Below, in pieces: positions 50,501 to 61,950 of a DNA stretch of 64,000 nt (the first letter of the stretch is position 1; each line of letters opens with the position of its first letter). A program made the translations under genes and the position numbers. A model generated the notes under the pieces. That model was not told where the DNA came from and ran no database searches. It saw nothing but the letters and a program-made list of their open reading frames with translations. The stretch lies in NCBI GenBank assembly GCA_030035585.1, contig CM057462.1, positions 116,989,234 to 117,053,233 on the forward strand, read 5' to 3'. Source of the DNA: Dugong dugon. Taxonomy: Eukaryota > Chordata > Mammalia > Sirenia > Dugongidae.

Positions 50501-51368
50501 AGGCCTTAAGACATGGCATTAACAGGATACAAACCATAACCATCAATGCACAAACCTCAATAGATAAGCTAGATAACTGGGATCTTTTAAAAATCAAACA
50601 CCTATGCTCTTCAAAAGACTTCACCAAAAGAGTGAAAAGAGAACCTACACACTGGGAAAAAATTTTTGGACAGTACAAGTCAGACAAAGGTCTAATCTCC
50701 ATAATCTACAAGAAAATCCAACACCTCTACAACAAAAAGACAAATAATCCTATTAAAAAATGGGCAAAGGAAATGAACAGACACTTCACCAAAGAAGACA
50801 TTCAAATGGCAGCAGACACATGAGGAAATGCTCACGATCACTAGCCCTGAGAGAAATGCAAATTAAAACCACAATGAGATATCATCTCACCCCAGCATTA
50901 CTGGCACGAATCAAAAACACTGGAAATAACAAATGTTGGAGGGGCTGCGGGAAGATCGGAACTCTTACGCACTGCTGGTGGGAATGCAAAATGATACAAC
51001 CATTTCGGAAGATGATATGGCACTTCCTTAGAAAGCTAGAAATAGACATACCATTCGATCCAGCAATCCCACTCCTAGGAATATATCCTAGAGAAATAAG
51101 AGTCATCACTCGAATAGACATATGCACACCTATGTTCATGGCAGCATTGTTCACAATAGCAAAACGATGGCAACAACCTAGATGCCCATCAACAGACGAA
51201 TGGATGAACAAACTATGGTACGTACACACAACGGAGTACTAGGCAATGAGAAAGAACAACAAAGAATCTGTGAAGCATCTCATAACATGGATGAAACTGG
51301 AGGACATTATGCTGAGTGAAATAAGTTAATCACAAAAGGACAAATATTGTGTGAGATCTCTATTGTAA
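47550..51368 (+). pseudogene. L1-B ORF2, broken; reverse transcriptase active site mutated
   Basis: Starts MTATNSPLSVITLNVNGLNA. The endonuclease keeps CLQETHL and FSDHNAIK (48249-48272), although frameshifts follow 47720. In the reverse transcriptase, [15 protein letters not shown] and [14 protein letters not shown] are intact, but the FADD box reads FANA (49646-49657), losing both catalytic aspartates. The longest open stretch (49984-50823) covers the region after the RT domain, and the next (50760-51242) contains CX3CX7HX4C (50934-50987). It ends at a TAG (51240-51242) that is also present in L1-A; the ancestral end is TAA at 51366-51368. Confidence 0.94.
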
Positions 51369-52556
51369 AAACCCATGAAAAGGTTCACACATAAAATGTA
51401 ACAATCTTTGTTGGTTATCAGGGATGGGAGGAGTCGGGGGGGAAATACTAAATAGGCAATGGAAAAGTGGTATCTTGGGTGAAGGGTGAGACAGTACACA
51501 ATACAGGGGAAACTAGCACAACTTGTACAAGGAAAGCTCATGGAAGCCCCATAGACACATCCAAACTCCCTGAGGGACTGGATTGCTGGGCGGAGAGCTG
51601 TGGTGACCACGGTCTTGGGGAACATCTAGCTCAATTGGCATAACACAGTTTATAAAGACAATGTTCTACATTCTACCTTGGTTAGTAGTGTCTTGGGTCT
51701 TAAAACCCTGTGAGTGGCCACCTAAGATACTCCACTGATCTCATCCGTTCAGGAGCAAGGGACAATGAAGAGAACAGGATACAGGGAAAATATTAGTCTG
51801 AAGGACTAATGGACCGCAGCTACCAAGGCCTCCTCCAGACTGAGTCCAGTACAGCTAGATGGTGTCCGGCTACCACCACTGACTGCTCTGACCAGGATCA
51901 CAACAGATGGTTCTGGACAGAGCTGGAGAAGGATGTAGAACATAATTCTAGCTCACAAAGTAAAGACCAGATTTACTGGCCTAAAGGAGACTGGAGAAAC
52001 CCCGAGAGGATGGCCCCTAGACACCCTTTTCGCTCAGTGGTGAAGTTATCTCCAAGGTTCACCATTCAGCCTGGGAGTGGAGAGCCCCGTAAAACCAAAT
52101 GGGACTAATGAGGTACAGTAGTCCAGCGAAAAGGGCCAGAAGGCAGAAGGGGACAAGGAAGCTGGTGATAGGGAACCCAAGGTTGAGTAAGGATATTGCT
52201 GATGTGTTGTGAGATGGTTAACCACTGTCACAGGGCAACATGTGTGGTAACTGTTAAATGAGAAACTATTTTGTTCTGTAAGCCTTCATCTTAAGTGAGA
52301 ATAGCAGCACAATTGGAAGAGCGTAGTCAATGTCACTGAACTGTGCATGTAGAAATTTTTGAAATGGCGTATCTTTGGTTATGTGTATTTTCACCAAAAA
52401 AAAAAAAAAAAAGTTGAGAAGTTAGAGGGTTGACATGTGCGGTTGCTAACCAATGTCATAAAACAATATGTGTACTATTGTTTCATGAGAAACTATTTGT
52501 TCTGTAAGCCTTCACCTGAAGTACAATTAAAAAAAAAAAAAAGAATATAGCACAGA

Positions 52557-53411
52557 AAAACAAAGAAAAGGAAATTATGAAAAAAGGATTGAGAGACATG
52601 GGGAGTAGAAAAAGAGTGCCTAATAATTGTCTAAGATCTAGAAGGAGAAGAGGTAATGACAGAATTTTCTAGGAATGAAGAAAGACCTAAACACAAATTT
52701 GAGAAGCCTAGCAAATCCAAATCAGATAAATTAAAAAGAAATCCACAGATATAAACTTTAGAGTGAAACTAAAAAACATCAAACACAAAGAGAAAATATT
52801 AAAGTGGTCAGAAAGCAAAGACATATTGCATTCATAGGATAGACAGACTGACAAACTTCGCATCAGCAATGGTGAATTCCGGAAGATGATGATTTCATCA
52901 AAGCACTGAAAGAAAAATAATTGTCAATGAAGAATTCAATATCCAGTACAACTGCCTTTCAAGAATAAGGGTAAAGATAGTTCAGACAAAAAAACAACCC
53001 GATTTGCCATCAACAGAACCTCCACAAAGGTAACTAAAGGGTGCATTTAGGGAAGAAATTGGAAAAAATAAAGAGCACAGAAAGTGGCAAAGTGTGAGTA
53101 ACTTAAAAAGTAATTACAGATTAATATTAATGATGTTATAAGGGAGTTAGAAATAGAGCACACGTTAACAAAAGCAAAAGTAAGAAGCAACAGGTATAAA
53201 TCCATAAAATCAGTAATTACATGAAATAAAATGAACTAACTGCCCTAGTAAAAAGATAAATATTCTAAGATTGGATTTAAAAATATAGGACTCCATACTA
53301 TTTAAAAGAGTCACATCTAAAACGTAAGAATACAGACAAATGGAAAGTAAACAGATGAAAAACTATATAGAAAGCAAATTCCAACCAAAGAAAGTTGTTA
53401 TAGCTATCGTA
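52557..53411 (+). mobile_element. old L1 continued (ORF1 and start of ORF2)
   Basis: Follows directly after the L1-B target copy. ORF1-like sequence ('gtcaatgaagaattcaatat', 'aagaataagggtaaagatag') leads into ORF2-like sequence ending near 'gttgttatagctatcgtaat'. No frame survives. Confidence 0.7.
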
Positions 53412-54845
53412 ATCTTTATTTTTTATTTTTTTATTGTTGTTGAAAATATACACAGCAAAACATACACCAATTCAACAATTTCTACAAGCACAATTCACTG
53501 ACACTAATTACATTCTTCAAGTTGTGCAACCATTCTCACCCTCCTTTTCTGAATGGTTCCTCCTCCATTAACATGAACTCATTGCCCACCAAGCTTCCTA
53601 TCTAACCTTTCAAGTTGCCTTGTCAATTTGATCCCATATAGACAGTTCTTTAAAAGAGCACAATGCTCAAGGCAGACATTCTTTACTAGTTAAGCTAAAC
53701 TATTATTTGGTTTAAAGAAGAATTTAGGGGATACTTTTGGTTTAAGATTTAAAGATTATCTCAGGGTAATAGTTTCAGGGCTTCATGCAGCCTCAACGGC
53801 TCCAGTAAGTATGGATTCCAACAGCATTTGAAATTCTGTTCTGTATTTTTCTCCCTTCTGATCAGGACTCTTCTATAGAATCTTTGATCAAAATGTTCAG
53901 TAATGTTAACTGGGCAACATTGCAGTTCTGGTCTCATGGCAATGGGGGCAGTTCATGGAGGCAATTAGCTATGCATTCTGTTTCCTCCTCCTAATCCTGA
54001 TTCTCCTTCTTCCCCTGTTGCTCCAGGCAAATAGAGACCAATTGTTGTACCTTCTATGGCAGGCAGCGGCTTGCAGGCTTTTAAGTCCCCAGGCACTACA
54101 GCATCAACTAGGAGATAGAACAGAAGCACTAAACATATTAGGCCAATTAACAGGATGTCCCATGAAACTATGACCCTAAACCTCCAAATCAAGAAACCAA
54201 ATCCCACATGGTGTTTGGTTGACATAAGCAGCTTCAGCAGCTACTCTTCTTTTGCTCTTGTAAAAATGTATATCACACATTTGCCAATTCAGCTTTTATA
54301 GGTGTATAACTTAGTGACATCAGTTACACCAATCAGCTGTATAACAATTATTACCCTTAATCAATGCAAATTTTCCATAACCATAAACAAAAAATATATT
54401 TTTCTTATTTCTGTCCAATTTTGCTTTATATATAATGAGACCACATTATTAGGGACATACAAATTTAAACGATTATATATCTTTGGTCTATGGAAGTTTT
54501 TATTATTTTTAAAGCAATAACTTTTAAAATAATAATAACTTTTAAGTAATAAACTTTTAAAAAATGCTTATTATTATAATTATTCCACTAAAATGCTTTT
54601 TGTTTTCAAGTCATTTCATCTAAAAATTATTATAGTAGTTTAGTTGAATAATCATAACAATAAAAATTTCCGTAGACCAAGAATATATAATGAATTTAAT
54701 TTGTATGTCCCTAATAATATAATCTCATTATATATGAAGCAAAATTGGACAAAAAACAAAGAAAAATACATAAGTACATAACCATAAGGGAAATTTTAGT
54801 ATAATTTTCTCAGTAATTAATAAAACATATAAGTTAAAAAAAAAA
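53412..54845. mobile_element. unidentified insert in the old L1, with an inverted repeat
   Basis: L1 similarity stops at about 53411 and resumes near 54850. The first 150 nt ('ttgaaaatatacacagcaaa', 'acatacaccaattcaacaat') resembles the antisense 3' end of an L1M-type element. The middle (53600-54300) was not recognised. 54395-54775 forms an inverted repeat. Confidence 0.5.
54395..54775. repeat. AT-rich inverted repeat, arms about 115 nt, loop about 150 nt
   Basis: Arm 54395-54510 is the complement of 54660-54775 with scattered mismatches. For example 'ccaattttgctttatatata' pairs with 'tatatatgaagcaaaattgg', and 'attattagggacatacaaat' pairs with 'tttgtatgtccctaataata'. The loop is A/T-rich. 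Confidence 0.88.
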
Positions 54846-54849
54846 AAAT

Positions 54850-55420
54850 CAGTAAGACCTAAAAGATTTGGCAGCATGTTTAGCAAATCTGACCTAGTGA
54901 ATGTGTATAGAATATTGTATTCAACAACTACAGAAACCACATTATTGGCATCAAATAAGTCTCAACAAATTTCAAAGAACTGAATTCATTCAGACCATGC
55001 TTTCTGACCATAACGTAATTAATCTAAATATCTAAGAAAAAGGTGACTGGAAAACCCACATTTGTTTAAAAATTAAGATAAACTTCTAAAAACCAATGAA
55101 TATAGATGACATACTCACCAAACTGGTATGTCCCAGAAACGCAAAGTTGGCTTAACATTAGAGAAGTAATTACTGTAGTTCACCACATTAACAGATTAAA
55201 AACTCATAGTCATCTCAATATATAGAGAAAAAGTATTTGACAAAATTCAACATTCATTCATCATCAAAATTATTAGTAACTTAAACATAAATAAAACCTC
55301 TAAAAATAATAAAGCAGATCAACAAAAAATTTTTAAAAAATCACACTTAAATATGAAACATTGAAAGCATTTCCTTTGAATCAGGAACAATACATGAATG
55401 GTGACTATGCAGGTCATTTA
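54850..55420 (+). mobile_element. old L1 continued (ORF2 endonuclease and RT remnants)
   Basis: 'agcaaatctgacctagtgaa' and 'tttctgaccataacgtaatt' correspond to the L1 endonuclease region. 'cttaacattagagaagtaat' and 'ctcaatatatagagaaaaag' correspond to the [10 protein letters not shown] region. Truncated at its 3' side. Confidence 0.7.
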
Positions 55421-56430
55421 CCGTTTGCTCTGATTGTTTCCCACCCCTTTCTGCTCTGCTCTCTTTTCCAAGGACTTCTATCTCCCAGGGACCTTAGCCT
55501 CTAGTATCCAGATGGGCTTGGCCATATGAGAAGTAGTGGTAAAGGGCTGGAGGGTAGGAGAAAGGTAAAACTAGTGTGTTTCCCTCTCTCTCTCTGCTTT
55601 CTGTAACACCTCCTGAATCTTTTCCATTGCTCCAATCCCTAGTTGCTGTCATGGTTCTATGTTCCACCTGGTGGGCCAGCTCCTGAGCTCTGTGAACCCT
55701 GCCTCTTTCTTTCTTCTTACAGTTGTAGGGCTGATAGAGCTCCTTGCTGTTGCTCAACTTTGGGTTACTTCACCATTCTAACATTTGTCTTTATTTTGGG
55801 ATGGTTTTATAAAACTTCTTAGTAATAATGTGACTGGTATTTATTTTGTTATATAAAGGGCAGCTTTTGGGTCTCTATTATTCTATCAGCTGTGTAACCA
55901 ATTTCTTCTATTAAATCTCCTCTGATGAAATACCTAGAATGGTTTCTACTTTCCTGACTGGACCCTGATTGGTATTCCCATTAATACCACTTCTATTCTA
56001 CATTGTACTAAATTATCCTAGCCATCACTGTAAGGGAAAGAACATAAAAGTATACTAAAAAACATTCCAAATAAAATAAATTGGGAGAATTTTCTACCAA
56101 CAGATACATTCACTAAGGAAAAGAAGGAAAATGGTCCCAGAATAAAGAAACAGTAAACAAGAATATTGATAAAAGTGGTAGATCCAAACAAGCATTAACT
56201 ATGTAAAACTACAGTGCTCCAATTATCAATATTTGGCTGGAGCGTGGGGATTGGAGGGGATGTTGACCTAAAGGTTTGGGCCAAAGTAGTATGCAAAAAA
56301 GGGAAGAGACTGAATGAAGTCAAGGCATTTTAAGATTCTTGTATTATTTGACAAGGAACTGGAGCCATGGATTAAATTTAGGCTTTGTTATGTATGCATG
56401 TTAAAATTTTAAGAGGCACCTGACTATTAA
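55421..56430. other. intergenic stretch, unclassified repeats
   Basis: 55430-55990 looks like an interspersed repeat (C/T-rich, ending 'tttcctgactggaccctgat') that I could not name. 55990-56430 holds A-rich sequence with weak L1-like character. No credible coding frame. Confidence 0.4.
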
Positions 56431-56941
56431 TGGATTGAATTGTGTCCCCCAAAGATGTGTGTAAACTTGGCTAGGCCACGATTCCAGTATTGTGTGATTG
56501 TCCATTTTGTCATCTGATGTGATTGGCCTATGTGTTGTAAATCCTACCTCTACGTTAATGAGGTGAGATTAGCAGCAGTTATGTTAATGAGGCAGGACTC
56601 AATCTACAAGATTAGGTTGTGTCTTAAGCCAATCTTTTTTGAGATATAAAAGAGAAAAGTGAGCAGAGACATAGGGATCTCATACCACCAAGAAAGTAGT
56701 GCTAGGAGAACAGCGTGTCCTTTGGACCCAGGGTCCCTGTGCTCAGAAGCTCCTGGTCCAGGGGAAAATTCATGATAAGGACCTTCCTCCAGTGCTGACA
56801 GACAGAAAAAGGCTTCCTCTGGAGCTGGCACCCTGAATTTTGACTTCTAGCCTACTAGACTGTGAGAAAATAAACTTCTGTTTTTTTGAAGCCATCCACT
56901 TACGGTATTTCTATTAGAGCAGCACTAGATAACTAAGACAC
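56431..56941 (+). mobile_element. solo LTR, ERVL-MaLR-like
   Basis: Starts around 'taatggattgaattgtgtcc' and ends 'gcagcactagataactaaga'. It includes a TATA-like 'gagatataaaag' (56640) and a poly(A) signal-like 'aaaataaacttctg' (56866). This follows MaLR LTR organisation, and no internal retroviral genes are adjacent. Exact family unknown. Confidence 0.6.
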
Positions 56942-57684
56942 TGACTAAAACAACAGAAATAGGTAATGTAATTTCCAAACAATGGAGGAGGAAAAGCAAT
57001 TAAAAGTGAACCCCTCAAAAAAGCAAAGCTACACAGAGAGAATAGTCTAGTCTTAAAACATTTACTAGAACACAAGAAAGACTTAAAAACCAATTAAAGA
57101 TTCAAGTCAAGAAGTTAGAAAAGTAAGTCTTAAGGGAGTCAAAGGAATTAATAAGGATCAAAAGGTATAGAATAGATAGATGTAGATAATCAGGATTTTC
57201 TTTCACTGCCTCTCTGTTTCTCATTGTTGACTTCATTCTCTCCTACTGCAGCCAGAATCTTCCCATGATTAGGGAAATACACACCAAAAACTCCAAGTTC
57301 ATTTTCTCAGATTTGAGACTCAAGCGCAAAGTGTTCTTTTCTCCAAGCCCCAGCTGGGAGAGGCTCTGACATGCACAAACTGAATAGCATGCACTCCATT
57401 CATACCCCTCGACCTTACAACGTGACTGGGTTAGCTGAGAGATTATTACTGGCCAAGCCTGAGTCTTCTGCACACTCCCATAAACAAGGCGTTGGACCCA
57501 ATGATTGACAATCTCCATCAAACCTCCAAAGGAGGAAGCTCCCAGTGGAGGAAGGAGCAATATGCAGACAAACACTGTAGCTAATCTCACGAATAAAACC
57601 AAAAGCTGTTCTTTGTAAAGACTGATAAAATGAGCCAGCCTTTGAGAAGTCTGAAGAAAGCAAAAAAAGAGAGAAAACCCAAAA
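56942..57684. other. intergenic stretch, nothing recognised
   Basis: A-rich start, then mixed-composition sequence. A 210-codon antisense open stretch (57243-57875) runs into the next SINE and shows no protein-family feature. Confidence 0.5.
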
Positions 57685-57695
57685 GTAACATCATT

Positions 57696-57886
57696 AACCC
57701 CATTGCTATCAAGCTGATGCTGACTCATAGTGACCTTATAGGATACGGTAGAACTGCCCCATAGGGTTTCCAAGGCTATAATCTTTAGGGAAGCAGCCTG
57801 TCTCCCTCGGAGTGGCTGGTGGGTTCGAAATTCTGACCTTTTGGTTAGCAGCTGAGTGCCTAACCACTGTGACACCAGGGCTCCTT
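57696..57886 (-). mobile_element. AfroSINE, antisense, with target-site duplication
   Basis: Core 'gaccttataggatacggtag' and head 'gtgacaccagggctcctt'. Flanks share 'gtaacatcatt' (57685-57695) and 'gtaaacatcatt' (57887-57898). Confidence 0.9.
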
Positions 57887-57898
57887 GTAAACATCATT

Positions 57899-58723
57899 TG
57901 GAAAAAGAAATGAGATAGACATAGAACAGCTTTTAAAAATTAGAAGAGAATTTTGGTCAGAGTGAAACTTTAAAGACATATAACACCCTCTTCTCTGCCT
58001 CCCCCCCCCCCATTGTTTACATAGCAATGATAGAGTATATTTTAAAATATCTCCAAGAACATAGATGGCACTCAAAACAAGACCACAGACCAGAAACAGA
58101 ATGGAAATATACAGTGGTAAGCAGTGACTAAAACCACAGACTCACTAACATGGAGAGAAGACTTTTATTAAAGTAAGATAATTACAGTGAAAGCAGAAGA
58201 AAATGGGTCAGAGATAAAAGGAAATTCAGAGAGGGTAATGGATATCAAGAACAAAGAAGATCTACTACTGAAGTCCCTGAATTAAGAGCCTAACAAATGA
58301 CATAGAAAAAAAATAAAATATATTAGACAGAAACTTTTCCCTAAATGAAGGAAGGACTGAATTTACATGTATAAAGAGCACTCTGTTTTCAGGAAAAACT
58401 GACACAGAGCTGTCAACACCAAGACATATCCTGGTAATGGTTTTGAACTTCAGTAATTAAAATTTTATGCATAAAAATGAAGTCGCCACCTTTCAGAAAC
58501 AGTGGTAAAGGTTTCACAACATTGTGAATGCAATTAATGTCACTGAATTGTACACTTAGAAATGGGAAATTTTATGTTAGATATATTTTATATCACAATA
58601 AAATTTTTTTAAAAAAATCAAGTTACCCCTAAAGTAGGGAAATCAGGCTGGCCTCAGAGGTATCCATAATAATAGCAATACCAAAAGACAATGCATTTAA
58701 AATTTAAATTTAAAATAAAAATT
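57899..58723. other. intergenic stretch with an L1-like 3' end
   Basis: 58490-58620 ('ttaatgtcactgaattgtac', 'tatcacaataaaatttt') looks like an L1M-type 3' end, sense. A C-run lies near 58003-58012. The rest is unclassified. Confidence 0.5.
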
Positions 58724-58735
58724 ATAGGCACAGGC

Positions 58736-58912
58736 CAAACCAAAAAAAAAAAAACCAAACCCATTGCCATCAAGTGGATTCCAACTCATAGCGACCCTAC
58801 AGGACAGAGTAGAACCGCCCCATGAAGTTTCCAAGGAGCACCCAGTGAATTTGAACTGCTGACCTTTTAGTTAGCAGCCATAGCTCTTAACCACTACGCC
58901 ACCAGGGTTTCC
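58736..58912 (-). mobile_element. AfroSINE, antisense, with target-site duplication
   Basis: From 'caaaccaaaaaaaaaaaacc' to 'cgccaccagggtttcc'. Flanks share 'ataggcacaggc' (58724-58735) and 'atagtcacaggc' (58913-58924). Confidence 0.92.
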
Positions 58913-59100
58913 ATAGTCACAGGCATACACCCTTAAATAACCAAAAGAAAGGAATAGAAGACCTATGGGCCCTTCACATCCAACTGGATATGTGTCAAAA
59001 TGAAGAACTTAGTAATGGAGAAGCAGCGATAAAAGTTCTAATGAGAAATACTGAATCTGCCTAATGTAGTACTAGTAAGAAACAACTGTGGTAATTATAA

Positions 59101-59320
59101 GGAGACCTGGTGGTGCAGTGGTGAAAGCACTTGGCTGCTGACCTAAAGGTCTGTAGTTGGAATCCACCAGCAGCTCTCTGGAAGAAAGACGTGGCAGTCT
59201 GCTTCCATAAAGATTACAGCCTTGGAAACACATGGGGCAGTTCTACCCTGTCCTATAGGTTCACTATGAGTCAGAATCGACCCGATGACAACAGGTTTGG
59301 GTTTTTTTTTGTGTGTGTGT
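59101..59320 (+). mobile_element. AfroSINE, sense, full length
   Basis: From 'ggagacctggtggtgcagtg' to a T/GT-rich tail after 'gacaacaggtttggg'. The flanks share 'ggtaat' plus A/T bases (59090-59099 and 59321 on). It contains the longer internal section with 'cttccataaagattacagcc'. Confidence 0.9.
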
Positions 59321-59959
59321 GGTAATAAAATTATGGATCTAAATGTAAATGTTATAAACCCTGGCAGAATTAGAATAAGATAACTAACAAAATAGGAAGG
59401 TGGAGAAAGGGAAGTGAAAGAAGATATGACTGCTAATTTCCTTACCTTTCATGGCAGGAAGTCAGCTAATAGAGTCTGAAACTACTACATGTAGTTAAAT
59501 AAAATAATAACTCTAACTTCTCAATTTTTTTTATAATTTTATAACTCTTTTGTGGGAAGGGAACACTTATCAGCAGTTTTCATTTTCACTTCAACTTCTT
59601 TTTCTTCTGTTAAAGTCAATTACATTTATTTTTATTTGTTTCTTCTTCTGATAAATTGAAACTAATAAGCAAAACTAAACTGAATATTTTCTATGAAAAG
59701 GTATGACACAATTTTTATAAAATCAGTGCTATCTAGTTATGTCCCTGTCTGTCTCTCTAGCTTTCTGTCTCTAACGTGCATAGAGAGAAGCCTGGAACTA
59801 TGTTACTGAGGTAACATTGGGGTTATTTTATAATTATTTTATAATTTCTCCTTCTACTTTGCTGAATTGCTTACATTCTTTATAATGATAAAGTAATTAA
59901 TCAAAAATAAAATACATATGCTTAATAACAAAGCACTAGTTTCTTTATCCATTTAAAAA
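59321..59959. other. intergenic stretch, nothing recognised
   Basis: AT-rich, no frame or repeat I could name. Confidence 0.5.
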
Positions 59960-60540
59960 AACCATCAAATATTCTAAGAATCCTATTCTTAGCAATTAAG
60001 CTGTTTACACCAGAGTTCATTCTTAAGAAACCACAATCCTTTCAGATACTTGTACACTCATGTTCATTGCAGCATTATTCATAATAGCCAAAACGTGGAA
60101 ACAACCCAAGTGTCCATCAACAGATGAACAGATAAATAAAATGTGGTACATACCTAAAATGGAGTATTATTTAGCCATAAAGAAAAATGAAGTCCTGATA
60201 TATGCGATGACATGGATGAACTTTGAAAACATTATGCTAAGTGAAATAAGTCAGACACAAAAGGACAAATACATGATCCCACTTATATGAAATATCTAGA
60301 ATAGGCAAATGCACAAAGCTCAAAGTTTATTAGTGATTATTACGGGTGGGTGGGCGGTGGAAATAGGGAGTTATTTCTTAAGAGTACTGAGTTTCCGTAA
60401 GGGTGATGAAAAATTTGGAAACCGATAGTGGTGACTGTTGTACAACACGATGAACATAATTAATATCACTGAATTATATGCATAAAAGTGGTTAAATTGG
60501 CAAATGTTTCATTATATATGTTTCACCACAAGGAAAAAAA
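59960..60540 (+). mobile_element. older L1, 5'-truncated 3' end
   Basis: The open stretch 60060-60290 reads as the ORF2 C-terminus: WKQPKCPSTDEQINKMWYIP, then KMEYYLAIKKNEV and MLSEISQTQKDKYMIPLI. Unlike L1-A and L1-B it has no stop after EYY or EIS, so it preserves the longer ORF2 end. The 3' UTR follows to an A-rich tail. Confidence 0.85.
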
Positions 60541-60876
60541 CAAAATCCCAATCCTTTCAAGATTGAAAATGAGATACTGTATCACAGAGATGTTCTCTTG
60601 AGCAAGCCACCAGATATCACAGAGATGTCCCTGCTAGCAGTATCACTGCCATGAAGAAATGTTTTTATCTTATTCCTCATTTCCCAAGCACATAAGAACT
60701 CTTTCCCTTCAATAGCCAGACTACTGTCATGTGGGGGAAGAAAGACTCTTGTATTCACTGCACATTTCTCTACCCAGTATGCTACAAACACATCCTCAAT
60801 GATCACAACCAAATTGTTTTGTTATTAAAATTTTTACTGTTTTCTTTAATACTGAGTCAAAGTCAGGAAGCATATA

Positions 60877-61030
60877 AACCCATTGCCATTGAGTCGATTC
60901 TGACACATAGCAACCCTATAGGACAGAGTAGAACTGCCCCACAGTATTTCCAAGGAGCAGCTGGTGGATTCAAACTGCTGACCTTTAGGTTAGCAGCCGA
61001 GCTCTTAACCACTGGACCACCACAGCTCCC
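60877..61030 (-). mobile_element. AfroSINE, antisense, with perfect target-site duplication
   Basis: From 'aacccattgccattgagtcg' to 'ggaccaccacagctccc'. Flanks share 'aggaagcatata' (60865-60876 and 61031-61042). Confidence 0.95.
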
Positions 61031-61042
61031 AGGAAGCATATA

Positions 61043-61860
61043 GCTGAGTTAAATGCAGACTGTGTTCTGTGAATAAATCAGTGTGATTTACTGCCATCCA
61101 GAGAAAGCCTCTTTTATTCCAGTAGCAATGTCCTTCTTTACTGCTCACTTATCTGTTGATAACCTCATTTCAGTTTACAGCACAGCTCGGAAAGCAATCA
61201 CTAACCAAATAAAATTTTTCTTGCATGTGATAAACAAAAAAGCTGCTGAGTACTTCACATATACTCAACACCTACGCCTAAAACAACTCAGAATCTATAA
61301 ACAGTTGTTTCACCCAACCCTAAAGTAAAATGCATTCTTTTTCTAGATTGCATGTCACTGACTTTTTTTTCTCATTTGGCTTTTCCTCCATGCATAACAT
61401 TTGTCATTTGTTTGGGGCTGGTTTTACACACTTCTTAATAATAGTGGGACTGGTACCAATTTTTTTCAGTAAGAGTAACTTTTGGAATTGACAGTAGTTG
61501 AGACTCTCCCTAGAAAGTGGAAGACCACACAACGTGAAGTAACTTTAGCCAAAAAAGGGAAGCAGCTGACTTGCATGACCAGGAAGTACGAGGGTGGACT
61601 TCTGTCACAATGGAATCTAAAAAAGATCAAACTATATCATCAGAATTTGCCTCTGTCTCCATCTCTTGGCCCTGTTTTCCTTAGAACTGACTTCATCCTC
61701 AATAGGCATTCTCCATGGGGCAGAAAATAAAACCACCAGCCACTCTGGGTCTGCACTTCCACAAGAGTTTATGGTCCCAGAAGAGTTTATGGTATCAATC
61801 CCGTAAGAGGCTCTGATCGTTCAGTCCAGGTCAGAGTCTACTTCCGTGGCTGGACAAGGG
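61043..61860. other. intergenic stretch, unclassified
   Basis: Mixed sequence with no protein-like frame. 61370-61730 has a composition similar to degraded repeats but was not identified. Confidence 0.45.
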
Positions 61861-61861
61861 G

Positions 61862-61950
61862 ATACATACACACACACGTGTGTGTATGTGTGTGTATATA
61901 TATATATATATATATACATGTAATTTTATATATACATATATATATATTTG
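61862..61950. repeat. compound (CA)n/(TG)n/(TA)n microsatellite
   Basis: An 'acacacacacgtgtgtgtat' palindromic core is followed by TA repeats interrupted by 'catgtaattt'. Alternating purine-pyrimidine throughout. Confidence 0.92.

Larger units (their letters stand above)
44469..52542 (+). mobile_element. L1-B: full-length afrotherian L1
   Basis: An 8.07-kb element starting 'gacttccggcaaaatggcac' and ending in A14, with target-site duplications on both sides. Its parts are the 5' UTR (44469-46121), ORF1 (46122-47117), a 432-nt inter-ORF spacer, ORF2 (47550-51368) and a 3' UTR with two internal units. It sits in an older L1 in the same orientation. Same subfamily as L1-A by eye, with fewer breaks in ORF2, but the reverse transcriptase active site is lost. 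Confidence 0.95.

Noticed and set aside
57243-57875. 210-codon antisense open stretch
   Set aside because: Runs through an AfroSINE and adjoining non-coding DNA, has no splice context or recognisable domain.
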